Assembly (NCBI RefSeq): GCF_902806685.2
Contig: NC_048553.1
Span: 6,555,099 to 6,619,098 of the forward strand
Reading direction: 5' to 3'
Length of the DNA stretch: 64,000 nucleotides
Source of the DNA: Maniola hyperantus
Taxonomy: Eukaryota > Arthropoda > Insecta > Lepidoptera > Nymphalidae
The position numbers were made by a program, and so were the translations under genes. Positions within the stretch are counted from its first letter, which is position 1, and each line of letters opens with the position of its first letter. The notes below the pieces were generated by a model that did not search any database, was not told the origin of the DNA, and saw only the letters and a list, made by a program, of their open reading frames with translations. Below are positions 40,740 to 50,463 of the stretch, in pieces.

Positions 40740-41438
40740 ACCTATACTCTGATTTCTAATTCGGTGGAATTCTGACGTCATTTTTATACATCAAGGGAGT
40801 TATTTGTATGAAAAACAGTGTGACCACCACCTGAAGTTCGATTTTACCCCAAAATTCCATTAAATCCCTATCAATATAAAAAGCCCTAAGACATAACTTC
40901 GCACTAAAATAGGGTGCAATCTTTAACAGTGGAAAGTGGAAACTGGCAGCAATGGGATCGGTTGATTTGAGGATGTAATCTTGACTTATATGTTGAACAT
41001 TTACATCTTTTCCTGTTACATAATAATATTTAGATCATTGCTTTCTTTTGTTTCTTTAAGCATTAATTTCTGTCCGTTTAAATACAGTGGCGGAATGTCT
41101 CAAGAAGGTTATTTATGTTTATACACCTCAATATACCCTATAATTAAATTCCTCGTAAACTTGTCGTCAAAGGTGGATGTACGCGTATGTGTTTATTGTA
41201 GTTGTACGTCACTACGAGTTATGTGCTTTACGTGTAGTGCGAGAGCGAGCGAATATAGCTCATAAAGATGTTACAATATAAAACGGTATGGCTCCAATAG
41301 ACATGGGCTTGATGTTTATGCCTAGTGTCGCTCAATATGTAAAAAATGCTTGTTAAAGTATCACCAAGATGCTTTCATGTTTGTATGAAAATCTAGCAAA
41401 CGTCGAAAAGCCGGTCAGCGCAAGCCGCACATGGCAAA
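40740..41438. other. Unassigned stretch
   Basis: A 94-codon + frame (40981-41265) is cysteine- and serine-rich at its end (CVYCSCTSLRVMCFTCS) but shows no ordered zinc-binding pattern I know. It is not called as a gene. Confidence 0.35.
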
Positions 41439-41838
41439 TCTATATATATAAAATTCAAAGTCCTGACTGACTGACTGACTGACATATAATCAACGCACAG
41501 CCTAAACCGCTGGACCTAGAGAGATGAAATTTGGAGGTAGACCATCCAAATTTCATCTCTCTAGGTCCACTCTAGGTCTTTGGAATGAGTAGGTATCCAC
41601 TAAGAAATGATTTTTCGAAATTCCACCCCTAAGTGGGTTAAATGGCATCTAAGAAACGACTATTTGAAAATCCCCCCCCCCCCCCCCCCCCTAAAGGGGT
41701 GAAATGGGAGTTGGAAGGTTATATGTGTTATTCGGTGCTGTTCAGAGTGCGCGTCCTGATGTTATAATGTTTGTTTCTGAAAAAAAATGTTATTTGTTTC
41801 CTGTAGGCCACGCGGGCGAAGCCGCGGGCAGATGCTAG
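41439..41838 (+). mobile_element. HelC Helitron, complete, with internal hairpin and C20 run
   Basis: 5' TCTATATATATAAAATTCAA after A (41438); 3' GCCGCGGGCAGATGCTAG before T (41839), which are textbook Helitron ends. Body: (TGAC)n, CAACGCACAGCCTAAACCGC. A perfect 25-bp inverted repeat lies at 41511-41535 and 41545-41569. A run of 20 C sits at 41672-41691, where related copies have a short C-run followed by TAAAGGGG. It is related to 60021-60252, which lacks the hairpin and the expanded C-run. Confidence 0.9.
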
Positions 41839-42310
41839 TACTAGATAAGCGCGTTGAGTGAATGTTTAGATTTAGGCTCTTCAGATTCCTTAAGGTAGCT
41901 AAGACAAATTAAAAGACGTGGTGTTATATTAAAAACTGATATGAGGGTGGAATGGAATAGGGAATGGTTACGATTCTATAACAATTTATTAAATAATCAA
42001 TAATAGAATATGTTGATCATAAACATTTGTGATATAATCTCTTGGCGTTGGTTAAAAATAAGAAAACACCTAGGTATAAGACAATTAGAAAAATAAATAT
42101 ACTTAAACTTTATATGTCCCAATTTGTCGACATGTTTGCATCACGTGACAACGGAACAGCAGTATCCTTTTGTTAGGGTTCTTTCTGACGTGCCGCAATA
42201 ACAACCACACCACAGCATCAAACATGTCGCCAAGCATAAAATTGTATTAAAACTTATTTACACATACTACAGTTAGCAATCTCGCATAAGAGCTGTCATA
42301 AATTTAAATA
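41839..42310. other. Unassigned stretch
   Basis: No element recognised. Confidence 0.4.
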
Positions 42311-42386
42311 CTACATCTACCATACCTCTACCCTACCCTCTACCCTACCCTCTACCCTACCAAACCTCTACCATACCTCTACCCTA
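42311..42386. repeat. CTACC-rich minisatellite
   Basis: Imperfect tandem units of CTACCCTACCCT and CATACCTCTACC across about 75 bp, immediately before a LINE 3' end. Probably part of that LINE's 3' UTR or expanded at its junction. Confidence 0.8.
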
Positions 42387-42387
42387 A

Positions 42388-42510
42388 GGTTGTCTGGAAG
42401 AGATCGCTATTTTAGCGATAAGGCCGCCTATTGTACATGCTATCTTTGTTATATGTCTATTGTTTTTGTTTCGGTGTACAATAAAGCATATTTTACTTTT
42501 ACTTTTACTT
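42388..42510 (+). mobile_element. LINE 3' end fragment
   Basis: AGGTTGTCTGGAAGAGATCG, CTATTTTAGCGATAAGGCCG and CCTATTGTACATGC, ending CGGTGTACAATAAAGCATAT followed by (TTTTAC)n. Same 3' end as 19421-19556. The (TTTTAC)n tail suggests a family whose 3' end is a short tandem repeat. Confidence 0.72.
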
Positions 42511-42624
42511 TTACCATAATATCATTATTTGGTAACCACTTGTGACACTTGAAAGTAAGCTATCATATTATATATATTTTGTAACTGCGACAGTGCAACT
42601 TCAGGCATTAATTACACTGCTTTA

Positions 42625-42787
42625 TAAGATCCAAATTGCTATTTCGCTGGAACCATGTCTCATTAACATCGAAATGACGTCATTTTGACGTCAGCTGAAA
42701 TAAAAATATACCATCAGCTCGAAATTTCAGTCTAGTGCTGACATCACTAAAATGGCGGCCACGCGCATTGGTAATTTGCGGGAATTA
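42625..42787. mobile_element. MITE M1, copy 2
   Basis: TAAGATCCAAATTGCTATTT at left and GGTAATTTGCGGGAATTA at right, with the interior CATTAACATCGAAATGACGT, CATTTTGACGTCAGCTG and CTAAAATGGCGGCCACGCGC nearly identical to copy 1 (833-996). The terminal repeats have decayed more than the interior. Confidence 0.85.
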
Positions 42788-43159
42788 TACGATATTGTTG
42801 CCACTGTAGTGTGATCCGTCTGAATAGACCTTTAAAGACTCATGTTAAACAGTTGAGACGTGTTTCAAACGTGTTTAATTCCAAGTTAGAACGGGTTACA
42901 TCGTTTTGAGCCCATTCCGCTATCTTATGAGATAAATGTGTTACAGAAACTGTTAATTAAAGTTTCGTTTGGGATCGGAACTGTTAAGGGTGCCTAATGT
43001 CCTTTTCATGATAAATGTGAAAAAGACGTTGTAACATTTAAGTACGTATTTGTCAAAGGTTTAAACACCATTTATATTAAAACCTTTTTAAACCGGTAAA
43101 AAACAATATTTTTAGTAAGAAAGGTATAACTTAGAATCTAGGTCGATTTTATATTGTTA
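42788..43159. other. Unassigned stretch
   Basis: No element recognised. Confidence 0.4.
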
Positions 43160-43379
43160 CTAGCTATTGCCCGCGACTTCGTCCGCGTGGACTACACAAA
43201 TTTCAAACCCCTATTTAATCCTCTTAGGGGTTGGATTTTCAAAAATCCTTTCTTAGCGGATGCTTACGTCATAATAGCTATCTGCATGGCAAATTTCAGC
43301 CCGATCCATCCAGTAGTTTCAGCTGTGCGTTCATAGAACAGTCAGTCAGTCAGTCACCTTTTCCTTTTATATATTTAGA
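43160..43379 (-). mobile_element. HelA Helitron, complete
   Basis: CTAGCTATTGCCCGCGACTT, CGTCCGCGTGGACTACACAA, CTTAGGGGTTGGATTTTCAA, AAATCCTTTCTTAGCGGATG, CATAATAGCTATCTGCATGG, CAGTAGTTTCAGCTGTGCGT and CACCTTTTCCTTTTATATAT, ending TTTAGA. Intact ends. It abuts MITE M5 copy 3 with no gap. Confidence 0.9.
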
Positions 43380-43504
43380 TAGCGGTTTTGTAGAGCATTG
43401 TCTATGTTGTTGAGATCGACAAAACGTCACATAGGTATGACTGACAGAGACAACACTCTACAAAGCCAAAATCTCATTCTAAAGGTATTTTCTGCCGCAT
43501 ACTG
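43380..43504. mobile_element. MITE M5, copy 3 (left end missing)
   Basis: AGCGGTTTTGTAGAGCATTG, TCTATGTTGTTGAGATCGAC, AAAACGTCACATAGGTATGA, CTGACAGAGACAACACTCTA, then TTTTCTGCCGCATACTG followed by TA. Its left half is cut exactly where the HelA copy ends, so the Helitron probably landed in this MITE and the far half was lost. Confidence 0.83.
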
Positions 43505-44059
43505 TAATTGCTAGTATCAGCTGGACAGGATATTACATAAAGTATAGAATATAGATGCCTGGGCTCAATCGCTGAATAATAATATAATAATAGTTGCATG
43601 TGACGCGGCACGGACGAAAATTATGGCTAATGGATTTCCACCCGCCAATATGGGCGCATAATTATATCACTTACCAAAAAGGGTAACTGCAATTTGAACT
43701 GATATGTTGACCAAAAGGAGCCTATGCGCTTATTTAATTACTCTATTAAATCTTCTATCTACAATTATTACGTACATCACATATCATTTTAATAGCTAAC
43801 AACCTTTATCTTTTATGAAAATAAACTATTTAATAGAGGTTTCTTATTCGTCTCGACTTTGCACGGGTACAATTCACTAATAATAATAATAAATAATAAT
43901 AAACATTTATTTTCAGATATTTCGTCCATATAATTTGTTAGTAACAGTAGACCTTATTAGCTATGTTAGTAACTTAATTAGACTACTTACAGTTATTATT
44001 AATTTAAATTATCTTACTTATGAAGAAAATAAAAAGTGTATTGAGATTTTATGCAAAAA
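43505..44059. other. Stretch with an (AAT)n microsatellite
   Basis: CTAATAATAATAATAAATAA at about 43877-43905 is an imperfect AAT microsatellite. Otherwise nothing recognised. Confidence 0.45.
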
Positions 44060-44260
44060 CTAGCTTATCCCCGCGACTTCGTCCACGTGGACTTCACAAA
44101 TTTGAAACCCCTATTTTACCCCCTTAGGGGTTGAGTTTTCAAAAATTCTTTCTTAGCGGATGTCTGTGTCATAATAATTATCTGCATGGCAAATTTAAGA
44201 TTGGTCCGTCTAGTAATCAGTCAGTCAGTCAGCTTTTCCTTTTATAATATAATATATAGA
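44060..44260 (-). mobile_element. HelA Helitron next to a (GAA)n microsatellite
   Basis: CTAGCTTATCCCCGCGACTT, CGTCCACGTGGACTTCACAA, CTTAGGGGTTGAGTTTTCAA, ATTCTTTCTTAGCGGATGTC, CAGTCAGTCAGCTTTTCCTT and TTATAATATAATATATAGA. GAAGAAGAAGAAGAAG runs directly on at 44259-44274. The CAGTAGTTTGAGCTGTGCGT part is deleted. Confidence 0.88.
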
Positions 44261-44274
44261 AGAAGAAGAAGAAG

Positions 44275-45118
44275 GTCCCATCCAGATTTTCGATGGATTC
44301 CAGTGGATTTTCAAAATTTTTCTTTCATAGCATAATCACGAACACAACATAAAAGCAGTTAAATAGGTCGAGACGTTCTCAAGTGACGATTTTGCATACA
44401 TGCGGCAATGGATTTTTATCTCTTTTGATATAAATGAAAAAAGACCATGTATGTACTTATATGAAGAGGTATTTTTTTTATTCGATGACAAAATTGAGCC
44501 CTTGGTTGCGATTACTGCCTGCCTTGCCTATTTATGGTGATCAAAAAAAGGTACTTACCTACAGCCCACACGCAGTCACCAAGAAAATCTTTGTTTATTC
44601 ATCATGGTACAGAAATGTGGTTATAGTTTAGTACCTATATTATGTACAAAAGTTCTCCTTAGCAGGCGTTTTGTGATAAGAAAAATAGCAAAAAAATACA
44701 TATTTATTTAAGTCTTTTTATTACAGTAAATAGAAAACTTAAGATTTTGGCTTAGATCACTTTTGTTCGGTAGGCGCGACGTGACTCGAGTTTATTTTGT
44801 TGAATAAGGCAGTAAATTTGATTAGGGACTTGACCTTTACCAAGAATTAACTTGCAAAATATCAAGCGAATAATAAAAATATCAGTATCCCAATTAGAGC
44901 TATTATTATTATCCCAACTATTTTTAGCTAACGGAAATAATAACTGTGACCAGTCATGGCACAAATATTTTTCTCATAAAGCTATAAATACTTATATACA
45001 AAACATAGGCAAAAGGGACGTTGCCTAAAATAAATTATTATTTCCTAGTGATTATTAAATAGAGAGTCGTCAAAAATATGCAGGTTAGGTAACGTAATAT
45101 TTTGTTTATTCTACTACA
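44275..45118. other. Stretch without recognised element
   Basis: No gene or repeat recognised. Small open frames (65-70 codons) at 44434-44631 and 44752-44964 have no motif. Confidence 0.4.
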
Positions 45119-45331
45119 ACAGCTTTGCTCTTGACTGCGATTTCACTTGGTGGAAAGTGATGATGCAGTCAAAGACAGTAGAGGGCGAACTTGGTAGGGG
45201 TATGGCAGTTCTAATAAACCCATACCCCATATCAGTTTCTACACGGGATTGTACCGAAACGCCAAATCACTTGGTGGCACGGCTTTGCCGGTACGGTGGT
45301 AATTAGCCACGACTTAGCCTCCCACCCTATT
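45119..45331 (-). mobile_element. SINE3 body, head missing
   Basis: CTCTTGACTGCGATTTCACT, TGGTGGAAAGTGATGATGCA, GTCAAAGACAGTAGAGGGCG, CATACCCCATATCAGTTTCT, CAAATCACTTGGTGGCACGG, CTTTGCCGGTACGGTGGTAA and TTAGCCACGACTTAGCCTCC. Compared with 54943-55295, the tRNA-like head (right side here) is missing. Confidence 0.8.
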
Positions 45332-46061
45332 AGGCACTTGTTTTAGCGCGTGATAAAGAGCTGCTTATTTGAATAGTTGGCAATATTTTTCTATAACCCT
45401 ACGTTTCCACTAGCCTCCCAATAAATAAGGACCGTGTCATAAAACAAAGTCTGTTAACATGTTATATGACACATAGTCGAGCTGTACGTATCCACTTCTG
45501 TCTAGTAACTAGACGGATTTGGACAAGTACAGACTTCGTTCAGTCTAGAGAAACTAGATTCTCTCCAAAGTTAAAACCATTGACAGTGTCTTTTTTGACT
45601 ATTTTTTTTTATTTAGTCCACAAAACTGACTACAATCATTGTATGATAACAAGGTAGTAGATGTACAGATATACTAGTTGTTATTAAACATTGTAAAGGG
45701 AATTCACGATTAGAGTGACGCTTTTACAGGGCTTTTTCATCGACGAAACCTTGCAAAAGCCGCATGAGTGATGTGTCACAATAATTATTTTCGAGCTGCT
45801 GGTATAATTAAGGGAGGCGTATACTTATACTTTGGAATAAACATATAAAATTTGTCTTGAAAGCAATGGTGGTCTTATTTCATGTACAATAACAATTCCT
45901 ATAAAATAAGCGTAATTTATTAGTAATTTGATCCACATTTTAGACGGTATGTCAAGCCAATGCCGTTTTTAAAGTGAAGTGTCCACTACCAGAAGTATTA
46001 TTTTATATTTACTAAAACTTGCAGATTTGCTGCCTTTGTTTACACAGTGCAAGTATAGTTT
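45332..46061. other. Stretch without recognised element
   Basis: No gene or repeat recognised. An imperfect inverted motif GTCTAGTAACTAGAC sits at 45499-45513. Confidence 0.4.
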
Positions 46062-46149
46062 GTGACAGGTCGACATGGCAATCGGGGTATGAGGCGGGTG
46101 GACATCCCGCACACCCGCACGTCACCCGCGCTATCCCGCACCAGGTTAC
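46062..46149. mobile_element. GC-rich MITE M4, half copy
   Basis: GTGACAGGTCGACATGGCAA, TCGGGGTATGAGGCGGGTGG, ACATCCCGCACACCCGCACG and TCACCCGCGCTATCCCGCAC. One arm plus the loop; the return arm is absent. Confidence 0.8.
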
Positions 46150-46549
46150 AACAACGGATAAAAAGCACATAGTTAAATTGTTTTCAAAACAGATTCAGTT
46201 CAGTAGGTATTTGTTTTTTTGTCCATAGAAAACTGGCTAACACGTTTAATACCAGGTAAGCTCCCGCAAATCCGTAGCTTAGCTATAAATATGAAACTTG
46301 GTTGCGAAGGAACAATAACTAAAGTTGTATTTAATGAGGGTAGACCACAAGGAGTTCCTGACTAGATTTATTTGCCAAGTTTAGATATTTGAACTAAAAC
46401 TGTGAAAGCTGCTAGATAGAGAGACGTAGAATATGAAACTGAGTTTCTTTAAAATTTAAATGGTCCAGAACATTTTTATCCTTGTTTTCGTTTTCCTCTT
46501 TGTTATGTCTATTAAAATACACCAAAAAAGCAATCGACAATACTCACAT
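46150..46549. other. Unassigned stretch
   Basis: No element recognised. The 64- and 77-codon frames that start near 46460-46482 run into GTTCC1 and are not genes. Confidence 0.4.
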
Positions 46550-46984
46550 AAAAAACTGGCCCAGTGCGAGTCAGGCTCGCGCACCGCGGGTTCCGTTATA
46601 CAGTCGTATTATTTCGATATTTTGCACGATAAATCAAATCATAAAAATAAATAAAAATCTGTATTACAATCCACAGGTGACGAAGCCCTTTCATATGATA
46701 CCCCACATGATATAGTTATCATACTTGACAATTGAAAATACTAATTATTTGTTCATGACCACAATTTAATTTGTTTTTGTGATGTAACCACAAATTCATG
46801 GTTTTCAGATTTTTCCCCTAATGTCTGCTATAAGAGCTACCTGCCTGGCAAATTTCATGATTTTAGGTCAACGGTACCCTGTAGGTTTCTTGACAGTCAG
46901 GCAGACGGACAGATAGACAGACAGACAATAAAATTATCCTATAAGGGTTCCGTTTTTCCTTTTGAGGCACGGAACCCTAAAAAT
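46550..46984 (+). mobile_element. GTTCC1 element, complete, + orientation
   Basis: Head AAAAAACTGGCCCAGTGCGA, GTCAGGCTCGCGCACCGCGG and GTTCCGTTATACAGTCGTAT. Body TTTCATATGATACCCCACAT and CATGACCACAATTTAATTTG. Distal end CCTATAAGGGTTCCGTTTTT, CCTTTTGAGGCACGGAACCC and TAAAAA. The only complete copy with its head on +. Confidence 0.87.
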
Positions 46985-47751
46985 GTACCATTGTTCAATC
47001 CCATACAGTACAATTAGATTCATCTAATTCCATTACTTTCAAAACTACAGTTTGTCAACATTTGAACGGATATCACTGTACTATGAACAGTGAAAACTAA
47101 ATAGAATTTTTCTATGAAAAATTTCACTTGATCCGCTACCATAAATAAAACCGATACACTGGTTAATTGAAAAATACAGTTTTGCTGTAATTTTTATGCA
47201 TGAAATATTTTTGCATCACTTTACATTTTGTTCTTTTTAATAACAAAGCGTGAAAAAGTTGGAACTTGGGCTTAGTGTCATGTCTACAATGTCACGATCG
47301 CAATTACCTCTGATTGGTTGATGCTCGCTCACTATGGGCTACAAAGCATTGTTGCAACAAGAATCATTTCATCAACATTTTATTTGTTCAATAACCCTGT
47401 CCATACGAAGTAATATGTAAGTCAATGGTTAAAACATAATAATATTATATGGCTGGTAAGCATAGAAATCAAATCCGTAACTGAACGGATTTTTAGCCAA
47501 GTTTTCACCAATGGATCTTTGAAATAAGGTTTATATCGTTTAAATTACTTATTTTTATCTTACCCCTTTAGGCATCCGTGTTTTTTTCCATTAAATTTGT
47601 ATAACTTGAGTACCTACCTGCTTACAAAGCGCAGACAAGCGTGTTTAGACCCATCCATCATTTTCCTACTAAAATCTAAAATTAATTTGCTAGACGCAAG
47701 CCCATCTCTATAAAATAGCTAGTCGATGCTGGAGCAAGTAAGCTAATAATC
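46985..47751. other. Stretch without recognised element
   Basis: No gene or repeat recognised. Confidence 0.4.
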
Positions 47752-47840
47752 CTCATCATCATCATCAACTAATGGACCTTCACTGTAGAATCTGAACGTT
47801 CAGGTCTCTTGTAAGGACTTTCCATTACCCGTTGAGTGAC
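47752..47840 (-). mobile_element. RTE tail, short and diverged
   Basis: CTCATCATCATCATCAACTA, ATGGACCTTCACTGTAGAAT, CAGGTCTCTTGTAAGGACTT and TCCATTACCC. The (GATGAT)n end and the CCACTGCTGGA / AGGTCTCTTGTAGGGACTTC landmarks are recognisable despite substitutions. Confidence 0.65.
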
Positions 47841-48221
47841 TGTGAGATTACTTATGAGGTCCATAGTTACCATAATCGGAGCCATAATGCCATCACTGGC
47901 AACACGTTAGCTAGTATTAATGTATTATATTGTTAAAAATGTTTTTTCTGAAAAAAAAAACAATTTTTATTTGGTATACAAACTCTTAAATAAACGACCA
48001 CTTTACTTGGAATGCTTTGTTTTTCAATATGAGTATTTCACGAATGTTTTGCTGCAGGATTAAATATTTCAGCTCTATCAAAAATTGTTTGAATAGATAA
48101 GTGCATTCTGTTTTATAATTTTTTTTTGTCGTAGTTGGATTAAACTGCGTGAATTAGAAACTTTCGTTGTTAAAAATGCATTTTATTATTTTGTGTCTAG
48201 GTACTTACATAAACACTTTAT
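47841..48221. other. Unassigned AT-rich stretch
   Basis: No element recognised. Confidence 0.4.
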
Positions 48222-49086
48222 TTTTTAGGGTTCCGGAAAAACAGAACCCTTAAAGGATCACTTTGTTGTCTGTCTGTCTGTCTGTCCGTCTGTCTGTCAT
48301 GAAACCTACAGGGTACTTCCCGTTGACCTAGAATCATGAAATTTGGCAGATGATATATCAGATGATTTGGCAGATCTTATAGCTGACATTTGGGGAAAAA
48401 TCTGAAAACCATGAATTTAGGGTTAGATCATACAAAACAGATTTTTATTTATTTTCATAGTTTTTGAATTATCGTGCAAAATGTCGAAATAAAAATTTTT
48501 TACAAAAAAAATAAAAACCGACTTCGTTACATAAACACTAAAAATTGAAAAATAATTTAATTTATTACCGAATATATTATGTATACAAGAGTTATTATAG
48601 TTCCATAATAATACTTTTTGGTGCCGGTGCCAATTAGCTTTAGCTGCGCGAATCGTCTAGACTTCATATTTTTATGGGACTCCACAATGGCACCTCATTG
48701 GCACCGACCCCAAAAAATATTATTATGGAACTATATTAACTCTTGTATACATAATATATTCGGTAATAAATTAAATTATTTTTCAATTTTTAGTGTTTAT
48801 GTAACGAAGTCGGTTTTATTTTTTTGTAAAAAATTTTTATTTCACAATTTTTAGTGGCCCCATGGAATTATGCTATGACTGGTTAAAAATCTACTGTTTA
48901 CTAAGCTATTACACTGATCGCGAGCAATTTACTCTTATCCGTTGAGGAGTTCCAGTATCTATCTTCGAAGATGTTCATCAGATCTTCACCAAATTGAAAT
49001 GGGACCAACTTTGAAGTATACCCTTTCAAACAAAAAAAGAATTTTCAAAATCGGTCCAGGCGTTTTTGAGTAATCGGGGAACATAC

Positions 49087-49142
<56 letters not shown>

Positions 49143-49249
49143 TTCCGACGAATTGAGAACCTCCTCCTTTTTTTGAAGTCGGTTAAAAATACGACTGTAG
49201 TACGGAACCCTCATTGCGCGAGCCTGACTCGCACTTGGCCGGTTTTTTT
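48222..49249 (-). mobile_element. GTTCC1 element split by FB2
   Basis: The first part (48222-48489) runs from TTTTTAGGGTTCCGGAAAAA and (GTCT)n to GTGCAAAATGTCGAAA. The second part (49190-49249) resumes exactly where the family consensus continues: TACGACTGTAGTACGGAACC, CTCATTGCGCGAGCCTGACT and CGCACTTGGCCGGTTTTTTT. FB2 copy 2 lies between. The ATCACTTTGTTGTCTG region is intact, but the CCGTACCTCAAAAGG hairpin is shortened. Confidence 0.9.
48490..49189 (+). mobile_element. FB2 fold-back composite, copy 2
   Basis: Inverted-repeat part: arms at about 48487-48612 and 48716-48843, both with ATAAAAACCGACTTCGTTAC-type outer ends. The loop holds GGTGCCGGTGCCAATTAGCT and CCTCATTGGCACCGACCCC. Tail part: TAGTGGCCCCATGGAATTAT, GACTGGTTAAAAATCTACTG, CGGTCCAGGCGTTTTTGAGT and AATCGGGGAACATACATT. 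A run of 51 A follows (49090-49140), then TTCCGACGAATTGAGAACCT and CCTCCTTTTTTTGAAGTCGG. Same part order as 22366-22900 when oriented alike. Confidence 0.88.
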
Positions 49250-49376
49250 AAATTATACAATAGGCTAGGGTAGACAAAAATGCGAATGCAATGCCCCAGC
49301 AATAAACGCCTAGATATTAAAAAGGTAAAATCTATAAAATGACTTGTCCTGATTGGCAGACTGTTTCGAAATTTAA

Positions 49377-49493
49377 AATTTTGACAGCAGGCAGTCGCTT
49401 GATTCAGGCGGCGCATCAAGACCAACTCCCTACAAGAGACCTATGTCCAGCAGTGGACGTCTATCGGTTGTTGACGATGATGATGATGATGAT
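49377..49493 (+). mobile_element. RTE tail on +
   Basis: GGCAGTCGCTTGATTCAGGC, GGCGCATCAAGACCAACTCC, CTACAAGAGACCTATGTCCA, GCAGTGGACGTCTATCGGTT and GTTGACGATGATGATGATGA. The frame at 49339-49542 reads SRLIQAAHQDQLPTRDLCPA then VDVYRLL, the same C-terminus as 35221-35410. It is the only RTE tail on + in the window. Confidence 0.8.
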
Positions 49494-49543
49494 TATAATG
49501 ACACCTCATATTTTACATTTTCTTTATACGGTTTCTATCTAAA

Positions 49544-49763
49544 TCTAAATATATAAAAGGAAAAGGTGACTGACTAACTGACTGATCTATCAACGCACAG
49601 CTCAAACTACTGGACGGATCGGGCTGAAATTTGGCGTGCAGATAGCTATTATGACGCAGGCATCCGCTAAGAAAGGATTTTTGAAAATTCAACCCCTAAG
49701 GGGGTGAAATAGGGGTTTGAAATTTGTGTAGTCCATGCGGACGAAGTCGCGAGCATAAGCTAG
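49544..49763 (+). mobile_element. HelA Helitron, first of a tandem pair
   Basis: TCTAAATATATAAAAGGAAA at the 5' end; (GACT)n; CAACGCACAGCTCAAACTAC; GATCGGGCTGAAATTTGGCG; CATCCGCTAAGAAAGGATTT; CAACCCCTAAGGGGGTGAAA; CATGCGGACGAAGTCGCGAG; CATAAGCTAG at the 3' end. Complete. Confidence 0.92.
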
Positions 49764-49988
49764 TATAATATAAAAGAAAAAGGTGACTGATTGACTGACT
49801 GACTGACTGATCTATCAACGCACAGCTCAAACTACTGGACGGATCGGACTGAAATTTGACATGTATATAGCTATCATGACGTAGACATCCGTTAAGAAAG
49901 GATTTTTGAAAATCCAACTCCTAAAGGGGTAAAACAGGGGTTCGAAATTTGAGTAGACCACGCGGACGAAATCGCGGGTATAAGCTAG
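49764..49988 (+). mobile_element. HelA Helitron, second of a tandem pair
   Basis: TATAATATAAAAGAAAAAGG follows the CTAG of the first copy with no spacer. (GACT)n, CGGACTGAAATTTGACATGT, CATCCGTTAAGAAAGGATTT, CACGCGGACGAAATCGCGGG and TATAAGCTAG follow. It is clearly more diverged from the consensus than the first copy, so the two did not arise by a recent duplication. Either one inserted exactly at the terminus of the other, or an old tandem was later partly converted. Confidence 0.9.
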
Positions 49989-50384
49989 TTATTTATACAC
50001 CTCGTGTTACAATCTAGCGGGTACAAAGGAGTTACGTAGACACGTTTCTGTTGCACATCGCTGCCGTTAGCCGTAACGCTTTGCATCTGTCTAAGCCTTA
50101 ATCTTAACCATAAGGTCAACGACCACCATTTTAAGTAATTTTCCCGGTACGCTACGTTTATTAAATGAAGTTGAGTATTCGCGCTACGATTAAATAACTG
50201 CGGAAGGTCGCGACTTGGTAACTTTATATTTTCAGAACGACCACTCATTTTACGAGACTCAAGTTTATAACTTTAATTTTGGTTTCAACATGTTTCTGTA
50301 CCTTCAATCATTTTGTATGTAAATATTTAACGATAACGTTGGTTGATACAATTCGAAGTTAAATATTCTCAATCATATTATTAT
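49989..50384. other. Unassigned stretch
   Basis: An 87-codon minus frame (49985-50248) has no recognised domain. Confidence 0.4.
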
Positions 50385-50463
50385 AATTAAAACTACCTGA
50401 CTATTCATAAGCACTTTTAAAAAGTTTACATGAATAAAAAAAATTCTATTCTATTCTATTCTA
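50385..50463 (+). mobile_element. LINE 3' end with (ATTCT)n tail
   Basis: TGACTATTCATAAGCACTTT, TAAAAAGTTTACATGAATAA, AAAAAATTCTATTCTATTCT. I recognise GCACTTNTAAAAGTTTAC..GAATAAA as a non-LTR 3' end common in moths. A related GATTCAAAATACTTGTAAA / GTTTAATTGAATAAA end is at 24520-24560. Confidence 0.65.

Noticed and set aside
40981..41265. 94-codon cysteine-containing frame as a small secreted protein
   Set aside because: There is no clear signal cleavage site, the cysteines are not in a known pattern, and there are no splice or promoter features. Insufficient support.
49026..49214. 62-codon frame with a long phenylalanine run
   Set aside because: It is the A51 homopolymer of FB2 read on the opposite strand.
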